Shown one piece after another: positions 1 to 9,367 of a DNA stretch of 64,000 nt (its first letter is position 1; every line of letters starts with the position of its first letter). Both the position numbers and the translations under genes were made by a program. This DNA comes from DATBJG01 sp963790545 (GTDB taxonomy: Bacteria > Acidobacteriota > Vicinamibacteria > Vicinamibacterales > JAMQPK01): the NCBI GenBank assembly GCA_963790545.1, contig CAWBPA010000006.1:124001-188000 (forward strand), given 5' to 3'. The notes below the pieces were generated by a model. It searched no databases. It was not told where the DNA came from and saw only the letters and a list, made by a program, of their open reading frames with translations.

Positions 1-1
1 A

Positions 2-124
2 GCCGAGGCCATTCGTCATCATGGCGTGATCCGCGGGGGCTGGCTGGGTCTGCGGCGAATCTCGAAATGTCATCCGTTTGGGCCTGCCGGCTATGACCCC
101 GTGCCGCCCCGTCAGAGCCTCTGA
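2..124 (+). CDS. yidD: Membrane protein insertion efficiency factor YidD, C-terminal end (5' truncated by the window)
   Basis: The open frame enters from the window edge and ends at a TGA at 122-124. It encodes 40 residues ending in the family signature: a GGWLG..RRISKCHPF stretch followed by GYDPVP. YidD is a small amphipathic protein at the inner membrane that assists YidC-dependent insertion. Its stop codon shares one base with the yidC ATG (TGATG), so the two are probably translationally coupled. The rest of the gene, and presumably rnpA and rpmH, lies upstream of the window. Confidence 0.9.
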   Translation, partial: AEAIRHHGVIRGGWLGLRRISKCHPFGPAGYDPVPPRQSL

Positions 125-1829
125 TGGAACGTCGCTACCTCCTCGCGCTTTTTCTGTGCTTCCTGGTGCTGTACGTCTACCAGCTGATGTTGCCGAAGAC
201 GGCTTCGCCGCCGGCAACGTCACCCAAGCCACAGGCACAAACTACGCAAAATCAACGAGTTGAGGCTGAGAACCCGAGGAAGGATGCACCCGCCGCCGGC
301 TCCGGAAGCGAGCGGTTCCCCGCCGATTGTGGCCGAGACCGTCGAGCGGGACGTTCCCTTCGAGACCGACCTGGTATCGGCTGTGTTCTCGAACCGGGGC
401 GCGGTCCTCAAGAGCTGGAAACTCAAGCACTTCCAGGATCCCAGCAATAAGCCGCACGACCTGATCCCGAGCGGACTTCCCGGCGATCTCCCCCGTCCGT
501 TCAGTATTCGCCTGGAGAACGAGGCCAATTCGCGCAGGCTCAATTCGGCCTTGTTCAGGGTTGATGTCGTTTCGCCAAGTCATCTTCGATTTCCAGTACC
601 GAAGACGCTTCGGGACTTAAAGCCCGGAAAGAGTTTCGTCTCGAGTCGGGACAGCTATCTCCTTGGGGCGGACGTGTCGGTGACCGTTGGCGGCTCGGCG
701 GCTGCGCCAGTTTGTCCAGTGGGGACCTGGACTCGGCCCGCTGACCGTCGAAAAGCAGAGCAGTTACGCTCAACGGTCCGCCGGAATCTTCTACGCGAAC
801 GATGAAGTCACGCGGCTCGATTCGGGTGCGATTGCCGAGCAGCCCACCTACGGCGGGCCGTTCGGATTTGCCGGCGTCGACGATCAGTATTTCCTCTCGG
901 CGCTCGTTCGTCCGAGCGTGACGAGAGTCTCGTATCGCACCGTCAGCCTGCCGGCTCCCACCGGCGGTGACATGCGCGTGGAGCTGGTGGCATACGAGGC
1001 GCAGCTCAGCCAGACACCCGGCGCGCAGCGCGTGTTCATCGGGCCCAAGGACTTCGATGTGTTGCGCGCTGTCGATCAAGACCTGGTGCGCGCCATCAAC
1101 TTCGGCTGGTTCGCATGGTTGGTCGTGCCGCTGCTCACGTCCTTGAAGACGGTCAACGGATTCGTCGGCAACTATGGCTGGTCGATCATCATTCTCACGA
1201 TTCTGATCAACGCGCTGATGTTTCCGCTCCGTCACAAGAGCGTCGTGTCGATGCGGAAGATGCAGGAAATCCAACCCGAAGTGAAAGCCATCCAGGATCG
1301 ATACGCCAAGCTCAAGACGACGGATCCCGCGCGGCAGAAAATGAACACCGAGATGATGGCGCTCTACCGCGAGCGTGGCGTGAATCCGGCGAGCGGGTGC
1401 ATCCCGATGCTCCTGACGATGCCGGTGCTGTTTGCGTTCTACCAGCTGCTGTCGGTGGCGATCGAGTTGCGGGGTGCTCCCTTTGCCGGCTGGATCACTG
1501 ATTTGTCCACCCACGATCCGCTGTATGTGACGCCCGTCCTGATGGGCGCGACAATGTTCGTTCAGCAGAAGATGGCGCCGGCGACGCTCGATCCCGTTCA
1601 GCAGAAGATGATGCTCATCATGCCGGTCGTCTTCACGTTCATGTTCCTTCAGGCACCAAGCGGCCTCGTGCTCTACTGGTTTGTCAGCAACGTGTGGACG
1701 ATCGGGCAGCAGATGCTCACCAACCGCTTGATCGGTCCGCCGAACGTTCGGCCCGCTCGACCACCGGCCGAGCGGCAGCTGAAGAAAGCCGGAGCCGGAA
1801 AAACCGAAGCCGCTGAGAAGAGCGAATGA
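124..1829 (+). CDS. yidC: Membrane protein insertase YidC (five +1 frame breaks)
   Basis: Inner-membrane insertase of the YidC/Oxa1/Alb3 family. Residues 1-20 form the first membrane helix, followed by a P/Q-rich linker, a periplasmic beta-rich domain (ETDLVSAVFSNRG, then GPGLGPLTVEKQ) and the conserved insertase core (NYGWSIIILTILIN, PLRHKSVVSMRKMQ, NPASGCIPMLLTMPVLFAFY, PSGLVLYW). The frame changes 1-2-3-1-2-3 near 285-305, 570-580, 598-601, 645-650 and in the TTT at 711-713. Each change is one extra base, and removing five bases gives 567 whole codons. The insertase core after 720 is uninterrupted. An essential gene is unlikely to be dead, so sequence error is the likely cause. It sits between yidD and khpB as in most bacteria. 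Confidence 0.93.
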
Positions 1830-1848
1830 AAAACCGCGGCGAGAAATC

Positions 1849-2307
1849 ATGAGCACATCACTCGAGACGAAGGTTGTGGATTTCGTGCGCCAGGTGGTTG
1901 GGGCGATGGGCCTGTCGCTCGATGCGCAGGTGGAGCGTTCCGGGGATGGTGTCCGCGTGAATCTGCAGGGCGAGGGCGGTAACGCTTTGCTCGTCCGCCG
2001 TGCGGAGCCGCTCCAGGCGCTGCAACACCTCGTCGACACGATCTTTCGTGATGAGATGGAGAAGAGCGGCCGTGTGCTTCTCGACTGCATGGGATTCCGT
2101 CGCGACAAGGATCTGGAGCTTCGCCAGATGGCCAAGTTCCTCGTCGACAAGGCCAAGTCGACCGGGGTCGAACAGCAGATCGGTCCGCTCAACGCCTACG
2201 AACGCCGCATCGTGCACCTCGTCGTGAACGAGGATCCCGCCGTCGCATCCGAGAGCATCGGGGATGCAGCGCAGAAGACGGTCATCATCTCGAAACGAAA
2301 AAGCTGA
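1849..2307 (+). CDS. khpB: KH/R3H RNA-binding protein KhpB (Jag/EloR type)
   Basis: A 152-residue cytoplasmic RNA-binding protein. Residues about 1-75 form the KH-type half, with a hydrophobic core ending in LQALQHLVDTIF. The C-terminal half is an R3H domain with the diagnostic R-x3-H in ERRIVHL. The N-terminal Jag domain of Firmicute homologues is absent, which is common outside that phylum. It starts 19 bases after yidC. In other bacteria the protein binds small RNAs and mRNAs and influences cell elongation; that role is carried over from the family. Confidence 0.88.
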   Translation: MSTSLETKVVDFVRQVVGAMGLSLDAQVERSGDGVRVNLQGEGGNALLVRRAEPLQALQHLVDTIFRDEMEKSGRVLLDCMGFRRDKDLELRQMAKFLVDKAKSTGVEQQIGPLNAYERRIVHLVVNEDPAVASESIGDAAQKTVIISKRKS

Positions 2308-2327
2308 AAGTTTGCTTCCGCGAGCCT

Positions 2328-2349
2328 CGCCGTAGCTAAAGCGTAGGCG
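2328..2349 (+). terminator. Imperfect hairpin between khpB and mnmE
   Basis: CGCCGTAGCT and AGCGTAGGCG flank two A residues. The outer CGCC/GGCG and inner AGCT/AGC parts pair imperfectly. It could be a weak terminator or a degenerate dispersed palindrome; there is no T-run. Confidence 0.25.
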
Positions 2350-2389
2350 GGTTTACCGGGCTCTCAGCCTGCTAATTGCTCCAACTCTC

Positions 2390-3812
2390 ATGTTCTCTAC
2401 CTCAGACACCATCGTTGCCATCGCGACGCCGCCCGGTCGCGGGGCCCTTGGTGTGGTACGGCTGAGTGGTCCGACGGCACGTGACGTGGCCGGCGCGATT
2501 CTGACCGTCCGTCAGCCCCTGGCGCCAAGGCACGCGACGTTCACGCGGGTACGAAACACGGCGGACACCATTGACGCGAATGACCGCGGAAGCTCCACCT
2601 CCGAAGGGCTCTCTGATCAGGTCATTGCGACCTATTTCGAACATCCCGCTTCTTACACCGGCGAAGACGTCGTCGAGATCAGCGCGCACGGCAGCCCTGT
2701 CGTGCTGCACCAGATTCTGACGGTGGCGATGCGGGCCGGGGCGCGACTGGCCGAGCCGGGGGAGTTCACCCTCAGGGCATTTCTGCACGGAAGGCTGGAT
2801 CTCGTGCAGGCCGAAGCGGTCGCCGATCTGATCGACGCCGTGACACCCCTTCAGGCTCGTGCCGCCTTCGACCAGCTCGAGGGCACATTGACGACGGAAA
2901 TCGGCGCGATCGATGCGTCATTGTTCGACATGACGGCGCGATTCGAGGCCTCGCTCGATTTTCCGGAAGAGGGGTATCACTTCGTCGAGCCCACGACCAC
3001 CGCGGCCGAGCTTTCTGCAATCGAAGCGCGTCTGGCTCGGTTGCTCGCGAACGCACAACGCGGCCGGCTCATTCGGGAGGGGGCACAGCTCGTCATTGCC
3101 GGCCGCTCGAATGTCGGCAAATCGAGCCTCTTCAATGCGTTGCTCGGCACAGGTCGCGCCATTGTGACGGCTGTGCCGGGGACAACGCGGGATTTTGTGA
3201 CCGAGGTGACCGAGCTCCACGGTGTCCGCATCGCGCTCGTCGATACGGCTGGCGAGCGAAGCGTCTCCGATGCGCTCGACGAAGTCGAACGCGAAGGCAT
3301 CGAACGTGCCCGCCGTGCACGATCGGTCGCGCAACTGGTGATCTTCGTCCTGGATCGATCGCGGCCGCTCGGCCGACGTGGACAAGGAGCTCCTCGGGGA
3401 AACTGCCCATGCACGACGCGTGATCGTCGTGAACAAGATTGATTTGCCGGAGGCCTGGTGCGTTGACGCGCTGCGACCGGCCAATCAGGCGCTGGTGTCT
3501 GTCTCCGTTCGGACCGGCGAGGGGATCGATCGGCTGAAAACCGTCATCGTGGACGCGTTGGGTGCCGGTGGGAAGGTGGAGCGCGACACGGCCGCCGTGA
3601 CCAACATTCGTCACATCGAGCTGCTCGAACGCGCACGCCAGGCTTTGAACCGCGCCAGACGGGCCATCTCGGACGCCGACGGTCAGCTTTCCGAAGAGTT
3701 CGTGTTGGCCGACCTGCAGGATGCGCGGCACGCGTTTGAGGAAATCACGGGCAAGCGAACGGCCGACGATGTGCTCGCGCACATTTTCGAGCGCTTTTGC
3801 ATCGGCAAGTAG
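2390..3812 (+). CDS. mnmE: tRNA modification GTPase MnmE (one +1 frame break)
   Basis: MnmE works with MnmG to install the carboxymethylaminomethyl group on wobble U34 of tRNAs. The N-terminal folate-binding domain opens with DTIVAIATPPGRGALGVVRLSG. The G domain has a P-loop GRSNVGKSS near residue 238, a DTAGER switch near 285 and NKID after the break. The protein ends in the invariant FCIGK that contributes the catalytic cysteine. The frame moves by one base at about 3371 (CTCGGCC, one G too many); corrected, it is 473 residues, normal for the family. mnmG follows 55 bases downstream. Confidence 0.93.
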
Positions 3813-3867
3813 CGCGAGCAGGCTGTCAGTTCTAACTTTTCAGTTCCAGAGGCGGGAATCCCGAGCC

Positions 3868-5733
3868 ATGAATCGCTACGACGTCATCGTGATTGGCGCT
3901 GGACATGCCGGCTGCGAGGCCGCGTGGGCTGCGGCTCAGCTGGGATGTCACACGGCCATCTGCACGTTGACGACCGACACCGTGGCTCACATGCCGTGCA
4001 ATCCGGCCGTTGGCGGTACAGCGAAGGGGCACCTGGTCGCCGAGATCGACGCGCTTGGCGGTCTGATGGGGCTCGCCATCGACGCGACGGGCATCCAGTT
4101 CAAGCTGCTCAACCGTAGCCGCGGTCCCGCGGTCTGGTCACCTCGCGCGCAGGCTGACAAGAAGGCGTATGGACGCTGGATGCATGCGATCCTCGACCGT
4201 CACCCGAACATTTCATGGCTGCTCGGGAAGGCGGGGCGCATTCTGATGGAGCACGGCCGCGTCGTGGGCCTTGCGATGGAAGACGGTGACGAGTACGCGT
4301 GCCAGGCGCTCGTCATCACGACGGGCACGTTCCTGAACGGCCTCGTGCACATTGGTCCGGAGCAGCGCCCGGCCGGTCGAGCCGACGAGCCGCCGTCCCG
4401 GGAACTTGCCGAATCGCTGAAGTCAATCGGCTTTGAATGGGGACGGCTCAAGACCGGCACGCCACCGCGTCTGCACCGGCGAAGTATTGATTTTGCGAAA
4501 GGCGTCACGCGAGGCGTGTTCGTGGCGGAACCCGGTGATGCTCCTCCTGTCCCGTTCTCCTTTCTAACCGGCGAACTCGATGTGGTGCAGATACCGTGCT
4601 ATCTCACGCACACGACGGATGACGTGCGCAACATCGTGATGCGGAACATCAATCGATCGCCGCTCTTCAACGGACAAATCCGCGGCGTCGGTCCTCGCTA
4701 CTGTCCGTCGCTCGAAGACAAGATCGTGCGGTTCCCGTCGCGCGAGCGACATCAGATTTACCTCGAGCCCGAAGGCCGCGATGTGGATGAAATCTACGTC
4801 AACGGCTTCTCGATGAGCTTGCCCCGAGACGTGCAGTCGGATCTCGTTCATGCCATTCCCGGGCTGGAAGACGCTGAGATTCTCCGCCACGCGTATGCAG
4901 TGGAGTACGATTTCGTCCAGCCTACCGAATTGAAACCAACCCTCGAGAGCAAGCGGGTGACCGGACTGTTTCTGGCGGGTCAAATCAATGGCACGTCAGG
5001 CTACGAAGAGGCGGCGGGCCAGGGTCTCGTTGCCGGGACGAACGCGGGCTTGCACGTGAACGGGCGGGCCTCGTTCACGTTGAGCCGGCTCGAGTCGTAC
5101 ATTGGAGTTATGGTAGATGACCTAATTACTAAGGGTTGTCTGGAGCCCTATCGAATGTTTACTTCCCGCGCCGAGCACCGACTGCTCCTTCGTTGCGACA
5201 ACGCGGATCTCCGCCTGACGCCCCGCGGCAGGGCAGCCGGACTCGTCGATGATAGTAGATGGGAGACTTATTGCCTGAGGCGTGAGCGGTTTGAGCGGAA
5301 CCTTGCCGCATTGCAAACCCAAGTGGTCTCCAACGGACGAGGCGAGTCGATTCGTGCGAATCGCCTGCTGAGGCAGCCCGAAAGCAGGCTGGAGACGCTG
5401 TGCAGGGCTGGCCTCGTGAATCTGGAAATGTCAGGGTCCTCATCCCGGATTGACCTGGCCAGCGTTGAAACGGCCGTGAAGTACGAAGGGTATCTGCGTC
5501 GCCAGGAACGGGAAGTGGGTCGAGCGAAGCGCGATGAGAGCAGGACGATTCCGGAGTCGTTCCAGTTCGCGTCCGTTCCAGGCCTCTCGAACGAGGTCGT
5601 AGCTCGACTTAGCCAGGTTCGACCGACGACGCTGGGACAGGCCCTGCGAATCCCTGGACTCACGCCGGCCGCGGTCGCGGTCATCGCCGCACACCTGAGT
5701 AGAAACACCCCGACTGCATCGAAAGCAGTATGA
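3868..5733 (+). CDS. mnmG: tRNA uridine-5-carboxymethylaminomethyl modification enzyme MnmG (GidA)
   Basis: FAD-dependent partner of MnmE, 621 residues. The start is the ATG giving MNRYDVIVIGAGHAGCEAAW, which places the Rossmann FAD motif GAGHAGCEA at residues 10-18. The upstream in-frame extension overlaps mnmE and lacks family similarity. Other signatures are CNPAVGGTAKGHL near residue 48, the NGTSGYEEAAGQG FAD-binding segment near 376, and a C-terminal helical domain that docks MnmE and tRNA. The frame is intact. It is directly followed by rsmG, as in many bacteria. Confidence 0.95.
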   Translation: MNRYDVIVIGAGHAGCEAAWAAAQLGCHTAICTLTTDTVAHMPCNPAVGGTAKGHLVAEIDALGGLMGLAIDATGIQFKLLNRSRGPAVWSPRAQADKKAYGRWMHAILDRHPNISWLLGKAGRILMEHGRVVGLAMEDGDEYACQALVITTGTFLNGLVHIGPEQRPAGRADEPPSRELAESLKSIGFEWGRLKTGTPPRLHRRSIDFAKGVTRGVFVAEPGDAPPVPFSFLTGELDVVQIPCYLTHTTDDVRNIVMRNINRSPLFNGQIRGVGPRYCPSLEDKIVRFPSRERHQIYLEPEGRDVDEIYVNGFSMSLPRDVQSDLVHAIPGLEDAEILRHAYAVEYDFVQPTELKPTLESKRVTGLFLAGQINGTSGYEEAAGQGLVAGTNAGLHVNGRASFTLSRLESYIGVMVDDLITKGCLEPYRMFTSRAEHRLLLRCDNADLRLTPRGRAAGLVDDSRWETYCLRRERFERNLAALQTQVVSNGRGESIRANRLLRQPESRLETLCRAGLVNLEMSGSSSRIDLASVETAVKYEGYLRRQEREVGRAKRDESRTIPESFQFASVPGLSNEVVARLSQVRPTTLGQALRIPGLTPAAVAVIAAHLSRNTPTASKAV

Positions 5734-5740
5734 TCGGAAC

Positions 5741-6460
5741 GTGAAGACGGTTATCGAGCGTTCGACGGCGCTGACAGCGCGGGAGCTGCGAATTCGTCTC
5801 GAGCGCCGCGCCCGGCGGGGTGGGGTCTCCGTTCCACCCGAATTGGCCATTCGGCTGGTCGCATACCTCGAGTTGCTGGCTCGCTGGAACCACAAAATCA
5901 ATCTCACATCGCTTCCCCTGGTCGAGCCAACCGACGAGACATTCGATAGGTTGCTGATTGAGCCGCTCATTGCTGCGCGATATCTTCCCGCGCCCAATTG
6001 CAGTGTGATTGACGTCGGGTCCGGCGGGGGATCACCGGCAATCCCCCTGAAGCTCGCGATGCCAGCAATCTCGCTCCGGATGGTCGAATCCAAGACCCGA
6101 AAGGCGGCGTTTCTTCGGGAGGCGGTCCGTCAACTGGCGCTCGAGAACGTCGTCGTCGAGACGGCCCGGTCGGAGGAGCTTTTGGCCCAACCGGGGCTGC
6201 ACGAACATCATGACGTTGCCACACTGAGAGCCGTTCGACTCGAAACGCGGACTCTCATGACCGTCCACGCGTTTCTCAGGTTTGGCGGATACGCGTTCCT
6301 TTTCCGCGGTCCGGGCACGGATCTCTTACCGGCGGCAACCCTTCCCAACTTCAGCACCGGTGCAACGTACCCTCTGGTTGAGTCCCTGGGCAGTCAGGTG
6401 GTCGTACTCAGGAAATCGCGGTTCGACCGGGCACCTCAACTCGGTGCTCTTGGCCGGTAG
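5741..6460 (+). CDS. rsmG: 16S rRNA (guanine-N7) methyltransferase RsmG (GidB)
   Basis: A 239-residue class I SAM-dependent methyltransferase that methylates N7 of G527 in 16S rRNA. It starts at GTG 5741, seven bases after mnmG. The SAM-binding loop reads VIDVGSGGGSPAIPL near residue 91. The following acidic strand, MVESKTRKAAFLREA, is typical of RsmG. LLARWNHKINLTS near the N-terminus is the other family signature. Loss of the enzyme is known to give low-level streptomycin resistance in other species. Confidence 0.93.
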   Translation: MKTVIERSTALTARELRIRLERRARRGGVSVPPELAIRLVAYLELLARWNHKINLTSLPLVEPTDETFDRLLIEPLIAARYLPAPNCSVIDVGSGGGSPAIPLKLAMPAISLRMVESKTRKAAFLREAVRQLALENVVVETARSEELLAQPGLHEHHDVATLRAVRLETRTLMTVHAFLRFGGYAFLFRGPGTDLLPAATLPNFSTGATYPLVESLGSQVVVLRKSRFDRAPQLGALGR

Positions 6461-6475
6461 AGTCCTAGCGTCGTA

Positions 6476-6491
6476 TGTTCCACGTGGAACA
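6476..6491. promoter_or_regulatory. parS centromere site
   Basis: The 16-mer TGTTCCACGTGGAACA is a perfect palindrome and differs from the widely conserved parS TGTTTCACGTGAAACA only by a symmetric T-to-C/A-to-G pair. It lies 322 bases before parA. It is the expected loading site for the ParB encoded at 7611. Confidence 0.9.
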
Positions 6492-6734
6492 TTTTGCACA
6501 ATCCATCACAGACATCGTGTCGCGGGAGTAGCCGGCGGCCCTGTTGGCATCCGGCGGGGAGTCCGTGGCGCCGCGCCTCAAGAAGCCTGCGCTCGGGAGC
6601 GGCTCTTGCCGGCATCGGGGCGAGGATCGTCCGGCGCTACGACATGGAGTCCCCGAAAGCAGGACGTTGGGCCACCTTGAAAGCGGACCACGCCGGGCGG
6701 GGCGCGGAATCCTGCGCTCTCGCCGCAAACAAGA

Positions 6735-6763
6735 TTGACGACGTTCTCCGAGAGGCGTATCCT
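6735..6763 (+). promoter_or_regulatory. Candidate sigma-70-type promoter of parAB
   Basis: TTGACG at 6735-6740 and TATCCT at 6758-6763 are separated by 17 bases. This would start transcription about 40 bases before the parA ATG. Confidence 0.45.
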
Positions 6764-6778
6764 CGGCGGGAGCAGAAC

Positions 6779-6800
6779 GGTCGTATTTGGTCATACGACC
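6779..6800. promoter_or_regulatory. Inverted repeat in the parA leader
   Basis: GGTCGTAT (6779-6786) and ATACGACC (6793-6800) are perfect 8-bp arms around a 6-base spacer. The repeat ends 12 bases before the parA ATG, in the place where a Shine-Dalgarno would normally lie. It could be an operator for autoregulation or a 5' stem-loop; which one is not determined by the sequence. Confidence 0.4.
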
Positions 6801-6812
6801 TAGTCTAGCTTG

Positions 6813-7607
6813 ATGGCCAAGATTGTTGCCGTCACGAATCAGAAGGGTGGTGTAGGAAAAACCACCACCGCCATCAACCTTGCGGCCTCTGTGGCTTTGG
6901 CCGACCGGCAAGTCCTGCTGGTCGACCTCGACCCCCAGGCCAACCTGACCAGTGGTGTCGGTCTACGAAACCGGCCTCCGGACGCTGGCACCATCTACGA
7001 AATTCTCACGGCACTCAGCCCACCCGACAACTCGGAACGGTTTCTCCTTGCCACGCAGATCCCGGGATTGAAGGTGATTCCGGCGGACAGGAATCTCACC
7101 GGTGCCGAAATCGAGCTGGTGACGCTGCCGCACCGAGAGAGCCGGCTGCGGCATTTTCTCGACGGACTTCGCGATCGCTTCGATTACATTTTTGTCGACT
7201 GCCCCCCATCCCTGGGCTTGCTGACGCTCAACGCGCTCGTCGCGGCTGACGCGGTCATGATTCCCCTTCACTGCGAGTACTTCGCTCTCGAGGGCCTTGC
7301 GGACCTCGTCTCCACCGTCAGGCGCGTCCGTGCGAGCCTCAATCCAGGTCTCGACATCGAAGGGGTGTTGTTGACGATGTATGACGAGCGGACGAATCTG
7401 GGTCAGCAGGTGACCCGCGAGGTGCGTGAGTTTTTCAAGGAGAAGGTATTCGAGACGGTCATCCCGCGCAACGTGCGGCTTGGCGAGGCGCCGAGTCACG
7501 GCATGCCAGTGGTGCTGTACGACGTGAAGTCGCGGGGTGCCGTGGCATATACGGCGCTCGCGCAAGAATTACTGCATCGCAGTGGCGGGCTGTCAGTAGC
7601 GAGGTGA
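6813..7607 (+). CDS. parA: Chromosome partitioning ATPase ParA (Soj)
   Basis: A 264-residue deviant-Walker ATPase that drives segregation of ParB-parS complexes along the nucleoid. The start is ATG 6813 (AKIVAVTNQKGGVGKTT); a TTG codon immediately upstream is less likely. The deviant Walker A KGGVGKTT lies near residues 10-17, the DLDPQANLT switch near 40, and Walker B VDCPPSLG near 129. The absence of an N-terminal HTH marks it as the chromosomal type. It overlaps parB closely (3-base gap), so the two form one operon. Confidence 0.95.
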   Translation: MAKIVAVTNQKGGVGKTTTAINLAASVALADRQVLLVDLDPQANLTSGVGLRNRPPDAGTIYEILTALSPPDNSERFLLATQIPGLKVIPADRNLTGAEIELVTLPHRESRLRHFLDGLRDRFDYIFVDCPPSLGLLTLNALVAADAVMIPLHCEYFALEGLADLVSTVRRVRASLNPGLDIEGVLLTMYDERTNLGQQVTREVREFFKEKVFETVIPRNVRLGEAPSHGMPVVLYDVKSRGAVAYTALAQELLHRSGGLSVAR

Positions 7608-7610
7608 GTG

Positions 7611-8477
7611 ATGGAGAAACGTCCGGCACTCGGCAAAGGCCTCAGCGCGCTCATTCCCGACGCACCAGAGCCACGCTCGGGTCCTATCGAAGTCGATATC
7701 GACCTGCTGTCGCCCAACCGGCTCCAGCCGCGTCGGACAATGGACGAACCGCGATTGGCCGCGCTGTCCGCTTCAATCAAAGAAAATGGGGTGATTCAGC
7801 CGATTGTCGTCCGAAAGGTCGATCGCGGCTACCAGATCATTGCAGGCGAGCGCCGCTGGCGAGCGGCCCAGCTGGCCGGTGTCAGCCGTGTGCCGGTCGT
7901 CATTCGTGATGTCGATCCTGGCGACGACAGGCAGTTGCTCGAAGTCGCGCTCATCGAGAACATTCAGCGCGAGAATCTGAATCCTATCGAAGAAGCCGAA
8001 GCCTACCGTCGGCTCAGCGAGGACTTTCATCTGTCGCAGGAACACATTGCGAGCGCCGTCGGAAAGGACCGCGCGTCGGTCGCGAACTATCTGCGCCTGC
8101 TGAAACTACCCGACGAAGTCCGTGCCGAGGTGGCGGGCGGTCGTCTCTCGATGGGGCACGCGCGCGCGCTGCTCGGGCTGGCGGAAGAAGCTGCGCAGCG
8201 GCGCGCAGCCAGGCAAGTCATTGCACAATCGCTGTCGGTGCGGGAGACGGAATCGCTCGTGAAGAAGCTGGCCACACCGAGTGAGTCGTCACCCCGCGCG
8301 CCGGAACGCGTTGACGTTCACACGCGTGCCGCCGAGGACCAGCTCAAGCTGGCGCTTGGGACGCGCGTGCGCATCGTTCGCCGTGCGGTTGGCGGCGCGA
8401 TTGAAATCAACTTCAATTCGGAGGACGAACTCCAGCGGCTCTACGAACAGCTGACCACCCGACTCCGCATCCGTTGA
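7611..8477 (+). CDS. parB: Chromosome partitioning protein ParB (Spo0J)
   Basis: A 288-residue CTP-dependent clamp that loads at parS. The N-terminus LGKGLSALIPD is the ParA-stimulating segment. The CTPase domain shows GERRWRAAQLAG and ENIQRENLNPIEEA. The central HTH (HLSQEHIASAVGKDRASVANYLRLL, about residues 140-165) reads parS, and the C-terminal lysine/arginine-rich segment is the dimerisation domain. GTG 7608 is an alternative start. It is consistent with the parS site at 6476. Confidence 0.95.
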   Translation: MEKRPALGKGLSALIPDAPEPRSGPIEVDIDLLSPNRLQPRRTMDEPRLAALSASIKENGVIQPIVVRKVDRGYQIIAGERRWRAAQLAGVSRVPVVIRDVDPGDDRQLLEVALIENIQRENLNPIEEAEAYRRLSEDFHLSQEHIASAVGKDRASVANYLRLLKLPDEVRAEVAGGRLSMGHARALLGLAEEAAQRRAARQVIAQSLSVRETESLVKKLATPSESSPRAPERVDVHTRAAEDQLKLALGTRVRIVRRAVGGAIEINFNSEDELQRLYEQLTTRLRIR

Positions 8478-8797
8478 ATGCGTCCGGGCTGCGGACGGCG
8501 TCATTGGCGCGCCCTGTGAGCTTGCCTGAAGAATTCCGGGCCAAAACTAGCCAAAAGGGACGAAATCGCACGCAAATTCACAAGGGCAACCAGTCTGACG
8601 GCTGGACGGCAACCGGAACCGAATGGTATAAATTGATGTTTTGTCCGGCCGCCGCCGAATCGTTGTGAGCGGCCCTGCACCGGTACGATTCGGGTTCCTG
8701 ACCGACATCCATTCGTTTCATCTCGAACGCCGGCTGTGCCGGCCTGTACCGGTAATAACCGTCGGCTCGCGCTTGTGAAAAAGGTCGCAAGGTCGTA
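8478..8797. other. Intergenic region parB-atpH; no atpF
   Basis: This 320-base gap is too short for atpF, and I find no coiled-coil b-subunit-like frame. Only a promoter candidate is visible. Short open frames here show no domain. Confidence 0.55.
8603..8632 (+). promoter_or_regulatory. Candidate promoter of the F1 ATP synthase operon
   Basis: TGGACG (8603-8608) and TATAAA (8627-8632) have an 18-base spacer. The element is the most AT-rich spot of the gap and precedes atpH by about 165 bases. Confidence 0.4.
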
Positions 8798-9343
8798 ATG
8801 TCCAATCTGGCCGTCGCCGCACGCTACGCGAAAGCCCTGTTCGAAGTGACCCTCGCCGAGTCCGATCCGCGCGTCGTCGATCAGCAATTGAGCGCGTTCG
8901 CGGGACTCATGACCGTGCACCGCGACCTGGAACAGGCGCTCACCAATCCCGCAGTGCCGGTCACCAAGAAGCAGGCGGTCGTCAAAGCGCTGGTCGAGCG
9001 ACAGGGCGCCGTGCCGGTTGTCGCGCGCATGCTGATCCTGCTCGCCTCGCGCGATCGCCTGGCGTTGCTCCCGGATCTGCTCGCAAATTATCGCGAGCGG
9101 CTGCTCGAGCGTGAAGGGGTGGTACGAGCCGAAGTCATCACATCGGTCCCGCTTTCACCCGAGCAGCAGGCCGAGATCGAGCGTGGACTGGCTGCGGCCA
9201 CCGGCAAACGCGTCACGATGACCATTCGCATCGACCCGTCCATTATTGCGGGCGTCGTCGCCAAGGTGGGTGGCGTCGTGTACGACGCGAGCGTCGCCAC
9301 GCAGTTGCGGAAAATCAAAGCCGTCATGACCGACGCCGTCTAG
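8798..9343 (+). CDS. atpH: ATP synthase delta subunit
   Basis: A 181-residue OSCP/delta subunit that links the F1 head to the peripheral stalk at the cytoplasmic face of the membrane. The N-terminal helical domain starts AARYAKALFEVTL. The C-terminal part has the family signature ITSVPLSPEQQAEIERGLAA and ends with GGVVYDASVATQLRKI. An AAGG lies about 10 bases before the ATG. It is the first gene of the F1 cluster; atpF, which normally precedes it, is absent. Confidence 0.93.
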   Translation: MSNLAVAARYAKALFEVTLAESDPRVVDQQLSAFAGLMTVHRDLEQALTNPAVPVTKKQAVVKALVERQGAVPVVARMLILLASRDRLALLPDLLANYRERLLEREGVVRAEVITSVPLSPEQQAEIERGLAAATGKRVTMTIRIDPSIIAGVVAKVGGVVYDASVATQLRKIKAVMTDAV

Positions 9344-9367
9344 GGCTGAGCCCGTAGGATCACAAGT

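Larger units (their letters stand above)
6461..6812. other. Intergenic region rsmG-parA with parS and promoter
   Basis: Of these 352 bases the parS 16-mer, a sigma-70-like promoter and an inverted repeat can be named (separate entries). Open frames across it (for example 6494-6808) have no recognisable domain, no Shine-Dalgarno and odd composition, so I do not call a gene. Confidence 0.6.
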
